Shown here piece by piece: positions 23,845 to 35,814 of a DNA stretch of 64,000 bases. The stretch is from Thalassia testudinum (Eukaryota; Streptophyta; Magnoliopsida; Alismatales; Hydrocharitaceae), in assembly GCA_037157565.1 (NCBI GenBank), contig JAZHRO010000062.1, positions 8,494,001 through 8,558,000 of the forward strand, written 5' to 3'. The stretch's first letter is position 1. The number at the start of each line of letters is the position of its first letter. The position numbers and the translations under genes were made by a program. The notes beneath the pieces are model-generated. The model did not search any database. It saw only the letters and a list, made by a program, of their open reading frames with translations, and had not been told where the DNA came from.

Positions 23845-24759
23845 CTAGCTGCAGAAATCTTCGACATTTGGGGAATTGATTTCATGGGTCCCTTTCCTCC
23901 TTCCAACGACTTCGAATACATTCTCGTGGCTGTTGATTATGTTTCGAAATGGATCGAGGCTATTCCCACGCACCGTGCTGATCATGTTATATCCACTCGA
24001 TTTGTCAAAGACCACATTTTTGCGCACTTTGGGATCCCTCGAGCCATTATCTCGGATCTAGGAAGCCACTTTACCCATGCTTCTTTTCAGGCACTTCTGA
24101 GGAAATACGGAGTCCACCATCGTATCGCATCCCCGTATTATCCTCAGACGAACGGTCAGGCAAAGGTGTCGAACCGGCAAATCAAGCAAATTCTCCAAAA
24201 AACGGTTCGGCCTGACCGTAAGGATTGGTCTGACAAGCTGATTGATGCACTTTGGGTGTATCAGACCGCCTTCAAGGCTCCCTTTGGTATGTCTCCTTAT
24301 AGAATCATTTACGAGAAGCCTTGTCATTTGCCTGTGGAATTGGAGCACCGCGCTTATTGGGCGGTTCGCCAATGTAACCTCGACCCAGACCTGTGTAGTC
24401 GAGAAAGGAAACTCCAACTCCAAGAGCTGGAAGAGCTCCGTCGTGAGGCCTATGATTCTGCCTTAACTTTCAAGCAACGCACTAAGGCTTTTCACGACAG
24501 CCGTATTCGGCGGAAGGAATTTGAGCCATCTCAGCAAGTTTGGCTCTACAATGCCCGGCTCAAATTCTTTCCTGGGAAATTGAAGTCCAAATGGACTAGT
24601 CCTTTCCTGGTCTCGAGACCATTTCCCAACAGGGCTGTTGAGATTGAAGATCCTAAATCTGGGCATAAATTTACGGTCAATGGGCAGCGTTTGAAACCCT
24701 ATCTTACTCATGAACTTGCCCCCGTTGGTGAAACTGTTGCCCTGCTGGAGGGTAACTAA
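23845..24759 (+). pseudogene. integrase catalytic core and C-terminus, complete Athila-like element
   Basis: Would insert the cDNA into chromosomes. Open from 23824 to 24759; the first seven codons lie in the inserted [13 protein letters not shown] gives the first Asp, SDLGSHF the second. The third catalytic residue, Glu in NGQAE of the family, is Lys here ([15 protein letters not shown] at 24163-24165), a G-to-A change that should abolish activity. Downstream are [29 protein letters not shown] and [10 protein letters not shown], the C-terminal DNA-binding part, ending with a TAA at 24757-24759. Long and otherwise unbroken, so the Lys may be an early lesion. Confidence 0.9.
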
Positions 24760-26080
24760 GGTTGTGCCTCATTCTGAGTCCAGCTGGGGACGTTAAATTC
24801 AGCGCTCGTTGGGAGGCACCCCAACAACACTCCACCACTGTCACGCTCACTTCACTTTTCACTTCACCACCCACCAACCACCCACCCTACCACCCTGCTG
24901 AATACCCTGCACCTCAGCTCTCGTTACCCAATATTTGCTCCTTCCTCTACCCTACCCTGCATGCATATGAGGACATAGCATCCCTTGGCATGGGGGGGGG
25001 TGGATAGGCATCCATAGGATCTGGGTATTTTAGGGTATCATGCAGTTTCCATCTATCTATAAATATGTAAAAAAAAAAGGGTGTTTAGTAATGATCTGAA
25101 GGCTGAAACAAAAATACAATAAGTGTTTATGGATATTCAACTACTGTTTTGAAGACTTTCCAGGCCACAGAAGCTTGATTCGCTCAGGCTCGGCTTAATT
25201 CACTTGAGCATTGACAAGATAGATCGGAATCTCTCCTAACTAAGGACGTATTCTTGTACCTGAGACACCGGTACAGGATTCGTTGGTTTGCTTCTACTCG
25301 AGAGTCTAAGTAATCTTGGTTCACACTACACATATCAAGAAAGACCAGGTGAACATAAGATCCAACCCTAGTGTTCATTAGGGAAGGTGGAGTCCTTACC
25401 TGTGCGCGCAGGTAGACTTTTTATCTCAATCTTTAGTCTTGTGTTTAGGAGAGACTCTTTCCACCAAAAAGGAACTCTCCCACCAAAAGAAATGTGTGCT
25501 CCTCCAAATAATGTTGTAAGAGATATACTGACACGTGTTTCAAAAAAAAAAAAAAAAAGGGATGCAAATAAGTTAGTATATCTCACAAATGTCTGTAAAG
25601 TCTTCTCCCTACAAAAGTTCTTCAGGGCAAGTTACAAGTACCTTGTTTTCTTTGAGCAACAATTGTAATGGGAGTTGAGTTTTCTGTCATCTTTTTAAGG
25701 GTCAATCCAAAGACACGAGCTAAAACAGGGACCAACCTACACTTAAAAAAATTCGTGAAACCTTGGGCTTGAGTCTTAATGTTCATCTGGTCAGTCTTGA
25801 TCCTTCACTATGCACAAGCCATAATCTCTTGAGCTCTCGAGTACGGCAAAAACCTCCTGGGTCCTGGAAATCGTACTTAAGGTTTAGATATCAAGAGTCC
25901 TGGTTAGTCAAGAGATGGTCTAGGTCACATAAGACTTAAAGTACTGGTAGTCTTCTATGCAATTGGTTCTCACAATATCCAACAAATAAACACACCTATG
26001 TCACCTCTGAAGAAGATCATCAGCTTAAGATTATTTCTAAATACAATACAAAAATGTTTTGCTAGGGACTAGCAAAAGAT
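24760..26080 (+). other. 3' noncoding region of the complete Athila-like element
   Basis: Begins with the block AGCGCTCGTTGGGAGGCACC (24801-24820), then ATGAGGACA (24967-24975) and a purine run GGCATGGGGGGGGG (24987-25000). About 1.1 kb of noncoding sequence follows. A hairpin TTTTGCTAG-GGA-CTAGCAAAA lies at 26057-26077, just before the PPT. The same order of blocks is seen in the outer element (40382-47672) and in the non-autonomous element on the minus strand (33842-32262). Confidence 0.75.
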
Positions 26081-26093
26081 AGGCATGGGGGTA
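26081..26093 (+). promoter_or_regulatory. polypurine tract
   Basis: AGGCATGGGGGTA directly before the TG of the 3' LTR, the priming site for plus-strand DNA. Confidence 0.85.
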
Positions 26094-28304
26094 TGATTGC
26101 ACAGCAAAAATGCACCAACAATTGTGCCATCTTGTGCTATTTCCTAGCATTGCCAGCGTATATTAAGTAGCCATAGTCGCATTTGTAAAAATAAATGCAT
26201 GCATGCATTTATTTGAGAGGGGAGGAGAGTGAATAAATTGGCCTTGTAATTAACGTATTCTTCAAGTGCTGCCTCGCAAAATCACCATCTTTATTTTTAT
26301 TTTTGAATTTCTTCTTCTTCGCGTGGCTATAGGGCATGGCTGCTTCTTCTTCGCGCCACTCCTTGCCAGCCGCATGCTTAGCCATGCATGCAGCCCAGGG
26401 CATGGCTGTGCATGCCTCATTCCTCTTTAAAAAGGGCACAGCCATTTTCCTTGCGGGGAGGCTGGTCCACACAACACACACAGCACCCGTTCCTTCCTCC
26501 AGGCCATCTCCTCTCCTCTCCCCTCCATACGCAACCCATCTTCCTACTGAAGAGCTACGCTGCGGGCAGGAGCAGCTCACGGTGGTATACGACTACCAGT
26601 GTGAGTCCCACCACCGCCTAGCTCATCAAAGATCCAGTGGGCGTGGTGGTTCATTTCTTTGTTTTCATCGTTCCAGCTCTTTCGCCATTGCTGCAGGCTC
26701 GAGCTTTGAAGCTCAAGCACAGCAGCAGCACGGCACCGGCCTCTCCTTTCGCGCGCGCAAGCCACCGCTCACACGCCAGCTATCGGCGCAGCTCCTTCCG
26801 CACGCGCCAGCCCGCTCCACAGCGCCTGTGCACGCAGAACGTGCCGCAGCCGGTCGGCCGAGCCAAGCGCGCACTGTAGCTACTGTTCATGCTAGAGAGC
26901 ACGACACTGTAGCTACAGTGCGGTGACCGGAAAGTTTCTCACTTATCCGGTCACCGTGCACTCTCTCTCCACGCCGCAACCGTTGCCAGCCTGTCCGCGC
27001 GCCCGCTTCCACATACACTCGCGCCCGCTGCATCTGCTCCAGCGTCCGCTTCTTCGCTCGCGTTCACCTCAGCGCGCAGCGCGGTGCGCTGCACCCCGCC
27101 GTGCGCTGTGCTTCGCCCTCACATCGCTCCCTCCAGTGCGCGCCTGCGCGTGCACTCTCCTGCACGCACCACCAGACGTCGGCTGAAGCCTCCGGACGAC
27201 TTAACTTGCAGCAGCCTCTCTCACAGCCACTCTCTCACTCCCTCCCGCAGACACACACACACACACACAGACACTCTCGTACACACACTCACTCACTTGT
27301 ACACGACTATATACGTATATATATTTATATACATATATATATACATATATCTATACATATATTATTACCTATACAACTAAGTATAAGTATATATACATAT
27401 ATATATCTATACATATATATACACATATATTTATACATATATATATATACATACAAATATACATACATTTATACATATATATCTATAGATATAAATACAT
27501 ACATATATATATATATATCCATCTACATATATCTATATACATATATACATACATATATATATATATATAACTATATACACCTATATAATTATAACCCTAT
27601 CTATATATATACATATAAATATATACTTACTTTCATATCACCTACCACACGTTATATCGCGGGAATATCTGCACCCGTTGCTGATATTCCCCGATACCCG
27701 CGTATAGAAAGCGTCTTCGCACACACCTTCCACCCATCCATCCTACACTCCACGCAGCACTTCGTCCTGTTGGTTGCGTCTTCCTAGACAACGATCAACT
27801 TGACATAGTGCTACACGCCATTTCCACCTCCACCCCCACCCCTATATATATAATATATATATCTTATTTCTATTTCTCTTTCCTGCTATTAAAAAGATTA
27901 AAAAAAAAACATATAAAAGAGAAAAGATAATCCTTGACTTGTAGGTACTCGATCTTGCGAATAGCAAGACCAGTTTTGAAATCCTAATTTGGCTCAAAGT
28001 CAAGAACCTGATTTTGAGGGTGTACCTCAAAGATAAAAATTATCAGAAAAAATCTTAAATAGAAAAACACCAAAAACATAATAAACGAACGGAGGAGATT
28101 CGTTGTAGGAAAGGTGTAGAAACTTATTCACCTCTAATCCCGCTTCCCTGAGTTCGAGCCTGGGCCTAAAAGTGACTAAGATAAAATCAAGTAGGCCAGG
28201 TTAAAAATTTTGTAAAAAGATGGTTAGGCTCGATTTAGGTTAACCATTATATGCATTTCAACGATTAAATCACCATATTAACACAACCTATCCGAGCCCG
28301 ACCA
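26094..28304 (+). mobile_element. 3' LTR (copy C) of the complete Athila-like element
   Basis: 2211 bp, TGATTGCACAGC to CCCGACCA, then AGGAT. Hairpin arms at 26872-26883 and 26909-26920 are perfect. The next pair GGTGACCGG/CCGGTCACC is also perfect. (TA)n tract at about 27305-27640. Colinear with copy B. Confidence 0.93.
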
Positions 28305-28309
28305 AGGAT
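28305..28309. repeat. target-site duplication AGGAT, right
   Basis: Second copy of the 5-bp duplication flanking 12135-28304. Confidence 0.93.
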
Positions 28310-29819
28310 CGAGCCAAATAAACTCACAATAAATTTACCTCTTGTTTACTTAAAAGTAATTTCATTCATTCATCCTAATCCTAAAGAAAGAACACTAATA
28401 GATGAATCAAATAACCAATCTCTAATTTCTGAAAAGAGATGGACCAATCATGCAAATTCTCCTTTACTAGAATACTCCTATAAAATCAATCAACCCCAAA
28501 TATTCAATGGCATCCAATGTAAAGCATAATATAACCATTTAATGTGAAGCTAATAGATGGGGGAAGATAATCATGCAATTTGATAAGCCAATTAAATAGA
28601 ACAGATTAAAGGGGCTTGGCTGTAAGTTCATTCAATTAATAAAATAATAAATCAAAAATCAAGTTTTGGCAATGGTAGCACATGTAATATCTAATTGAAG
28701 GGAAAATAGAGCCTTCACTCTCTCTCCTCCTCGCGTGAGAGATGGAGCACCGACGAAGGAGCTGCTATGGGGGAAGGTTGACTGACGCGTAGGGAGCACG
28801 ATGACGGTGACGGAACAGCAAGAGGTAGCCGAAGACGGCGGCCCCGTGTGGAGGTGGTCGGCGGCGGTAGGTGGGTCGACGTGTGAGGAGCTGGCCAGAT
28901 GATGTTATGGTTGCTATCGTGGGTGCGGCGAAGCACGAGGATGACTCGGTGGTGTTAGCGGTGAGGTAGGAGGTCGAGGGTGGTCACGCGGCATGGAATG
29001 TGGTCTGTGGCTAATGGGTTTGGTCGGAGAAGAAGATGAACAGTGGGTGTGGGTGGAATAGAGGAAGAAGGAAATGGATGGTGTGGGGATGTAGCGGGTG
29101 TGGTGCGGCTTCTGTGGTGGTGTGTGCGCAGCGCGCGCGAGGGTTGGTTGTGCACGCACAACGGCATGCAGCTGCTGCTAGGTGGCTAAGCGAGTGCGTG
29201 AGCTAGAGCGCAGGCGCATGGTTCTGGCCGTGAGGGGGCATTGAGCGGGCTACTACTGGTCACTTGTGGGAGTGCGGAGCAGCAAGCACAGAGCAAGCGG
29301 TCGGTCTTGTGGTGGCAGGTTGTGGTGATGGTGTGCCCTCCGTCACCGCGCACACCATGGCAGGCGAAGGACGGAGGTGGGTGCGTGGAGAAGGTGATGA
29401 AGAAGCTTGCCAAGGTCCCACAGTACATGCTCTTGGTCACGATGCACGCTGTTTCCACGGTGGCGGCTAGGGAGAAGGTCCCCGCCAGGGGAGGAACAGC
29501 CCTGATCCCCTGAGCCTTTGCTTTTTAACTTCGCAAATCTATTCCTCCTCCTCTCCCCTTTTCACGGTTGCCGTTACTCTAAAAATAGCTTGAAAATTCG
29601 ACTGGCCTTGCGTGAAGGTTAAGATGGAGCGGGTCAGGTGGAGGAAGCTGGGTTATGATAAGGTGTGCTGTGTGCGTGAGTTTGGTCTTGCATGGGAGAG
29701 GAGGTTTGGTTTATTCATGAAATAACAAAATATAAGATAATTATTTATATACAATAAATTATAAAATGCATTAGATATATGCAAACCTAAGTAATGATGC
29801 ATGTAATTATTCTATGACC
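28310..29819 (-). mobile_element. 3' LTR of the non-autonomous element, middle segment
   Basis: Colinear with about 37190-38687 of the 5' LTR, including the GTGGTGG-rich block. Reading frames here are low-complexity and not supported. It ends with TGACC at 29815-29819, the target of the solo LTR that follows. Confidence 0.88.
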
Positions 29820-32156
29820 TGATTGCGCAGCAACATAGGTCTTAATTGACCTAAATTAGGCTAGGACTTATCATATGTTAGGGTAGTTCATGCATGAATA
29901 AACATTATTTGGATATTTACTATTTTCTTTTAGCTATGCATAAAGTAATGCTATAATGTACTGATTAGGTGCATTATGTCAATTACACCTAATAAGCTGA
30001 TCAGCAGCTAGATCTGAAGCTGGATTTAAAGCTGGATCTGAAGAATAAAGAATAACTAGTGTTGCAGCAGAGCTGGAGCAGAAGATCTAGATTAAATGCA
30101 GTAGATGATAATGTAAGGGAGTTAAGGTATGGTATTCTATTAAGTAGGAATAAAGTGATAAATTGTGAAGAACTTAGGTCCATCCTAGCCGTAGGACAGC
30201 CTAGAAGCCTTCCCAAGACTTAGCCACCCTTAGATTAGGTCACTGCACCCTAAGAAACCTTAAAACCCTAATTTTAGCCTCTATCTGGATGTCCAGATGA
30301 GTTATAGGACATCTAGAACCCTTAGCCAACTCCTGCACACCTTAAACCCACTTCTGCAGTGTTATTGGACGTCCAGACACTTGGTCAGATGTCCAATTTT
30401 TGCAGAATACCCAAGATAGAACCTAGAATCCCTCCTGACTCTGATTGGACGTCCAGACAATAAGTCCAGACTTTTGATTTTTCATTATAAGACGTCTGAT
30501 AACTTTATTGGATGTCCAGAATTGCCCTCTAGACCCTATTTTGAGATTCAAGCCTTGATCTTGGATTTCTAGTTCCCTAAACCCAATTTTAACCTAAATT
30601 AAGGTGCCCTAACTCTAGTACATCACCTCTAGACCTCCCTAAGGACCTAATTAGGTCCTCACTAAACCTAATTGACTTCAATCTTAGTCAATTCCATCAG
30701 CCTATTCAATTGGACCCATTGAGTCCAATTAAGCCCTGATCTCAGCACACACTGTCCAATTGGACTTAGTGAGAGTCCAATTAACCTAGATCTGACTTAA
30801 TTGAGTTATTTTATTCTCAATTAGGTTTCCACACACTCAATTAAACTTGTATTAAGTTTAATTGCACTTTACCTAAGTGAATTTGGGATTACAACCTTAA
30901 TTTGAGACCTACCTTGACCTAAACCCACTAGAACCTAACCTAATCAACCTAGCCACCTAAGTTTCACCCCACACACACCCACACACACCCACACACACCA
31001 TCCACACGAAAATAACTAGACTAGAGTTCTCTAGAACTTTCTACCATGTGTTGTTGCCTTGGTTGCTAAAATTAGCAACCAAGAGCCATTCAATTTTTAG
31101 ATCTACATTTGGTGGATCTAAAAACCACCATCTATCCTCTCTCACTCTCCCATGAGCTCCCACCATAGGCCTCTCTAGAGAATTCCATAATTCTCTATAG
31201 AGCTTCCCTTAGGTCTATAAAAAGACCTAAGGGTTGGCACTTTGGACCCATTCACTCTTGGTTTCCATTTAGCTTAGCTACATTCCACCTCCACTCCACC
31301 TTCACGAGTTGCTTCACCATGGCCACCACCATCTCCACGCCAAGAGGTTGGATCACCTCCTCAACCTCTCTCCAAGGACCGGCCTAAGCACCATTGGCTA
31401 CCCCTCCTCCTCTCAACCAAATCAAAGGCCATCAGAGCCCACCTCCAAATGCCCTTATTTCTGCTAGATTAGTAGCTTAGTTCTTCATAGTTTACATGCT
31501 TTATTTACTGCTTAGTAGTGTAGCTCTATATTCTCCCCCAATGATGCATGCATAATCCCCCCTTAGATTTATGTATGCGATCGTTTTCTGCTAACTAGAT
31601 TTGTATTTCCAAGCATTCCTCTATAAGCTTTCCACGAGCTTAATGCTATAGTCACCATCATGAATTGAATGAATAAAAATATTTTTCTATATATATATCT
31701 ATGTGTGAAAATCACCATGAGCTTATTGCAATATATTTTGTGTGATTAAAGTTGTCAGCTTTTAATTATTATCTGTTGCAACTAGCATGTCGGTACCTGA
31801 AAATATTGAGGATCTAACTATTAATCATTTTCCGTAAACAACCACCACATAACTAGAATCGTGTGTACTGAAACTCACACTTTCACATTTGTCATCTATA
31901 TAACACATGCGCACGTAATTAGGGTTCACAATGAAAGTGGCCGAACATTGATTCGACAATTAGAAACCGGCGTGCAATTTTAAGCAAGTAGAGTGAGTGA
32001 GATCGATTTCAAATCTGCATTTCCATGAACGCCTCCTAGAGATGAACGACCGGGACTCAAGTCTCGTTATCTTTATAAATATTTTTGTTTGATCGTATTG
32101 CGCACTATACTACGATGCTTTTTCTTATCAAACACGAGCTATATGAACTCCCAACA
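29820..32156 (+). mobile_element. solo LTR of the 6460-9172 family
   Basis: 2337 bp, TGATTGCGCAGC to CTCCCAACA, flanked by TGACC (29815-29819 and 32157-32161). The empty site TATGACCTAATG is seen near 38677-38688. It carries TATAAAA at 31216-31222 in the loop of an 11-bp inverted repeat, a perfect hairpin at 31058-31083, and TGGACGTCC/AGACGTCT motifs at 30285-30525. No internal region remains, so it arose by LTR-LTR recombination. Confidence 0.92.
31206..31233 (+). promoter_or_regulatory. TATA box in the loop of an inverted repeat
   Basis: CCCTTAGGTCT (31206-31216), loop ATAAAA, AGACCTAAGGG (31223-31233). The same layout is kept at 7800-7826 in the minus-strand LTR, with one arm base changed. 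Confidence 0.7.
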
Positions 32157-32161
32157 TGACC

Positions 32162-32242
32162 TAATGTAGTTATTAACGAACATAAAATACAGGAATAAAG
32201 TTAACTTTGGCGTAATAATAGTCCATTAAAATGGACTCATCA
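32162..32242 (-). mobile_element. 3' LTR of the non-autonomous element, start segment
   Basis: On the minus strand it begins TGATGAGTCCATTTTAATGG at 32242. It matches 38682-38762 of the 5' LTR. Confidence 0.88.
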
Positions 32243-32280
32243 AATACCCTCATGCCTAAGATTTGCTAGTCCCTAGCAAA
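32243..32280 (-). promoter_or_regulatory. PPT and upstream hairpin of the non-autonomous element
   Basis: Minus-strand AGGCATGAGGGTATT abuts the LTR start. The hairpin TTTGCTAG-GGA-CTAGCAAA is at 32262-32280. Same arrangement as at 26057-26093. Confidence 0.75.
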
Positions 32281-34345
32281 AGTAAAGAACAATAGAGGTA
32301 ACCAAAAGGTTTCTTCTTTTCTTATTCTAAAAATTTAGAGATCCAGACACACGTGAAGTGATAGTAGCTTAGGTAATAGATCAAATGAAATGGTAAGTTG
32401 GCTTTACATTTGAAGTTCGTACTTAACCCTTGATAAAATTCTATCGGAATAGGCAACTACTTCCCTCAGGGATAAAGCAGAAAAAATAATCTGTAGTTTG
32501 ACCTTGACTTTTTGGTTTAGGTAGGAGATACTGAGTTGAATGGATTTATATTTGGTGGCACATACTCATCTAGTGCTGCCTGTAATCTAGTACGGTGGAC
32601 TCTAATTCTCTAGAATATCAAATGAGTGAACCCAGAGAGAGGCTAAACAACTATGCACTCTTGATGTTCCTTTGTGCTCACTCTTTTCCTTCTTTTCTTT
32701 TTGAGATTCACAAATCTCACCAAATTTTGTTAATATACTCACTGTTTGGTGGTCTCACATGGCATTCACACTTTAATTAAAGTCCTAATAACCCTACAAC
32801 TAAGTTAGATGACCTTAGCCAGTATTTGGGCGATCAAAAATACTGAAAAGTAGGTATGGGTCATATTTGATGGATCACAATGAGTGATTTAGTTGTTGCC
32901 TCAAAAACATTGACATAAAAAATGACATGAAGAGAAAACTACAAACTTGGACTCTTTTTTTTTTTAATATATTTTCTAAATATAAATATTTCTTTTTTTT
33001 CTTTTCTTTTATATATATAAATCAACATAACACGGCGCAGACTTTTATTCATGAGGCATTATTAGGGATGATGATGGTCAAGAGGATATTGTGTGGTTTA
33101 TTTGGTGGAAGTGCCTACTCTCGGCATCGGGAAAGGAATGGATAGGACAAGCGTATTTCTGACCTTTGACACTATTACCCTCCTTCAGCCAAGGACTCTA
33201 TAAAGGACGGTTGTAACCATCCACCATAGTCATAGTTTTATTAGGACTCTATCTCAGTGTATTTGCCTTATTTGATGACTCTCAAGAATTCACACAATGT
33301 ACACATATAGGAACAGAGAGTGAAAACTATGCCTAACTCTGAGGTATCATCATCTAATTATCTAGAACTTAAGAGTCCTTGCACTAGACTTAGCGCACCA
33401 ATAGTCTCTCTACTTTCTTCTCACAATATGAGGTGGATCTAATAGAAGATAGTATGCCTAACTCCCTATTAACTGTTCAACGGTTTAGTAGACAAAAAAT
33501 GCTTATTGCTTTCTACAAAGATTCATTACCCAGTCTACGTGCAAGTGAAGTAACTGTACTGGATTCTAAACTTAAGAAACAATTTAAGAAGAAAATATTT
33601 AATGACACCTTCATGACAAAAATGTTTTGCTAGGGACTAACAAATTTATCTCAAGAAAGAGTTTTTTTTTATGCTAATGCATCTAACATAAATGCATGAA
33701 TACTTCCTAAAATGTAAAATGCACCCCCCCAAGCCTAAATCCTACAATGTCCTCATTGTAAAATTAAAATAGGGGGAGAAAGGAAGGAAATCACCTGATG
33801 ATGGTGTTATCCTGAACGCTGGGTTGCCTCCCAACAAGCGCTGCATTTTCTATCGACAGCCAGACTTATAGAGAACATGTAAGTCTGGTTCAAAACAGAA
33901 AGAGCTAGGCCCTAAAAATATGTGTAATAGCGTGGGCTTAAAAAACAGGTAGCCACGGATGTTGGCAAGTTGATGATGCAAAGTTACCCCAAATGCTCGT
34001 CAGAAGACATGAAAGCAGAGAACCTCGTAGGCTACCTAGGGAGGTCTAGGAATAACGAAAGGAACATGAGAAGGAACCTCCTGAAATGGAATAAGTGGAG
34101 GATAACAAGGATCTTCCAAAGTAGGAAGGGTTATAAACATAATTATTTTAAACCCTTGAATGGCGAGACTAAAAGTACAAGCATCAATCCACACTTGCCA
34201 TTCTACCTGAGGATGTACTGGCCTGATATGCTTCCCAGAAAGAATGTATATGGGCAGAGACTTGAGCTGAGGATTAGATAAGGAATCTACAAGTTACTTG
34301 AGTGATTGGGTGGTAATTATTAAGTTCAAATAGGGCTTAGTCTAT
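32281..34345 (-). other. 3' noncoding region of the non-autonomous element
   Basis: Holds, on the minus strand, the Athila post-integrase block (33821-33842), ATGAGGACA at 33748-33757 and a purine run GGCTTGGGGGGGTGC (33721-33735). A second imperfect copy of the TTTTGCTAG hairpin lies at 33625-33643. About 30 plus-strand bases around it resemble the matching spot near 26045, so part of this region may be inverted. No coding frame is supported. Confidence 0.6.
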
Positions 34346-34509
34346 TTACGTTCCATTCCCAATAAGAATTCATCTTCCACATCCTTACCTAACTTCATTA
34401 TTTTATGAACCTGCAATTGCTCCTCTACAATAGATTCAACATGCTTTGACGACAGTTGGGTTTCTTGGGAAGTAGCGAGATCAGAATTAACATCAAATCC
34501 ATCCTCGGG

Positions 34510-35577
34510 TTATTTCTTATCAATTACATCCTTTTCGGGGAGTTTGTGTGCTACTTCATTATCCTTAATATCTTTAGGAGGATTATTGTCTTTAATGTTA
34601 TGGAGAAAGCCTATATCACTGAATTCTTTGTTCTTCTCGGGGCATAAATCCTCAATTGATGTATATTGTCCCCGAGAGTCTCCCCTAGGCTTCTCACTAT
34701 TGTGTTCGTTCTCCTCCAATATCAACTCTTGGTTTTGTGGAGGATGACTCTCAAAATCAAAAGAAGGGAGGAATCCGGATTTCACCAGATTATTTATATC
34801 CTCAGGGGGTAAGTCCTCGAATAACACATAGTCCCCCTGTGATTCACTCCAAACTCTAAGGTCGGGTTCCTCCATCGGGTTATCATCCTCCTCTAAAATA
34901 GACTCTTTGTACCCCTGTGACCAAAATTGATCCAATTCATCCTCCATTCCCTTAGGGTCACCTTCATTGGGTGCATTTAAATCGTCAGAATGTTGGTTGG
35001 TAGGTGTTGATTCCCTAAGTGGAGGGTCAGGATTAGGCTCACTAAGGGTAGAATGGGGTTCCACCAGATGATTAATAGGGGAAGTGATGTGAACAATACG
35101 ACCTTGACCTGGGTTATCAGGGGTAAGGAAAATACTGTCATCAGGGTCAAGGTCCTCAAGAGGTACCATCTTCCCTTTCTTTTGACTCCAATATAGCTCA
35201 GGTGGATAATTACTAGGATCGTTCTCCTCTAGTGGCCGTGTCTCATGGGGAGAGTCTAAGTGATAGCTACGCAAAACAGGATCCCTATTGTCGTTGATTT
35301 TCTCAGAATTATTTTCATGATCACGGTTGTACGGGTAGGGATTAGAATTGCTAGTAAGAGCGTAGCTAAGCTGTCTAATTTCCTTGTTCAATTGTTGACT
35401 ATTCCTCAACATCTCCATCATTTCTTTTTGTTGTTTTTGCATTTCTATCATAAAAGAGGAGAGGCTACTACTATTAGATCGGGGAGGATAGTCAATCTCA
35501 GGCTCTGGTTGCCTAGGTGTATCGGTCCAACCTCGATAAGGAAAATCATGAAGGGTGGGAGGGTTGGGTGTTTGCAT
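34510..35577 (-). CDS. acidic gag-like protein of the non-autonomous element
   Basis: 355 codons from Met at 35577, but the same frame is open further up to a TGA at about 35714 (continuing ...YSYPGSTGLIAPTFEQSLGAGFYTPEIPTT before the Met). It also runs past the TAA at 34510 for about 55 codons to a TAG near 34346, so the ancestral protein was longer. The N-part is Tyr/Pro/Asn rich. At residues 43-75 is a likely coiled coil (MIEMQKQQKEMMEMLRNSQQLNKEIRQL). The rest is strongly acidic (Asp/Glu/Pro), with two similar WSQ(K/G)-(G/D)xxV-x-LEDL/FEDL-type segments near 135-150 and 250-265. There is no zinc knuckle, protease or RT motif. Its place between leader and post-integrase block, and its coiled coil, resemble the C-terminal part of Athila gag. 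Function is unknown. Confidence 0.6.
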   Translation of the reverse strand: MQTPNPPTLHDFPYRGWTDTPRQPEPEIDYPPRSNSSSLSSFMIEMQKQQKEMMEMLRNSQQLNKEIRQLSYALTSNSNPYPYNRDHENNSEKINDNRDPVLRSYHLDSPHETRPLEENDPSNYPPELYWSQKKGKMVPLEDLDPDDSIFLTPDNPGQGRIVHITSPINHLVEPHSTLSEPNPDPPLRESTPTNQHSDDLNAPNEGDPKGMEDELDQFWSQGYKESILEEDDNPMEEPDLRVWSESQGDYVLFEDLPPEDINNLVKSGFLPSFDFESHPPQNQELILEENEHNSEKPRGDSRGQYTSIEDLCPEKNKEFSDIGFLHNIKDNNPPKDIKDNEVAHKLPEKDVIDKK

Positions 35578-35814
35578 AGTAGTGGGGATTTCAGGAGTGT
35601 AAAATCCCGCTCCTAGGCTCTGCTCAAAAGTGGGAGCTATCAGGCCAGTACTCCCAGGATAAGAATATGATTGATCCCATGAATTGTCATTGTGCCCATC
35701 AAAGGATGGATACGCTCAAGGCATGGGATCCTGGTTAAAAGATGGGAAGTATTGACTCTGATAATTTGAATGATAAGAGTAAGGGTGATCAATTCCTTTA
35801 AGCCAAACATGTTT

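Larger units (their letters stand above)
12135..28304 (+). mobile_element. complete (but dead) Athila-like Ty3/gypsy retrotransposon
   Basis: LTRs 12135-14446 and 26094-28304, both TG...CA, flanked by AGGAT/AGGAT. In order: PBS (14456), leader, gag (15839), protease, RT, RNase H, integrase (ending 24759), long 3' noncoding region, PPT (to 26093). The order protease-RT-RNase H-integrase marks Ty3/gypsy. The sequence motifs and tRNA-Asp PBS mark the Athila/Tat side. It is about 13.3 kb once the solo LTR at 20959-23839 is removed. Every domain carries stops or shifts, and integrase has lost its catalytic Glu. Confidence 0.93.

Noticed and set aside
26336..26926. 196-codon frame in LTR copy C, also 1449-2021 and 12344-12766
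   Set aside because: LTR sequence. The frame is not kept among the three copies.
34510..35577. Acidic protein considered as a host gene
   Set aside because: It lies between the PBS and PPT of a bounded LTR element, and the frame carries stops at both ends.
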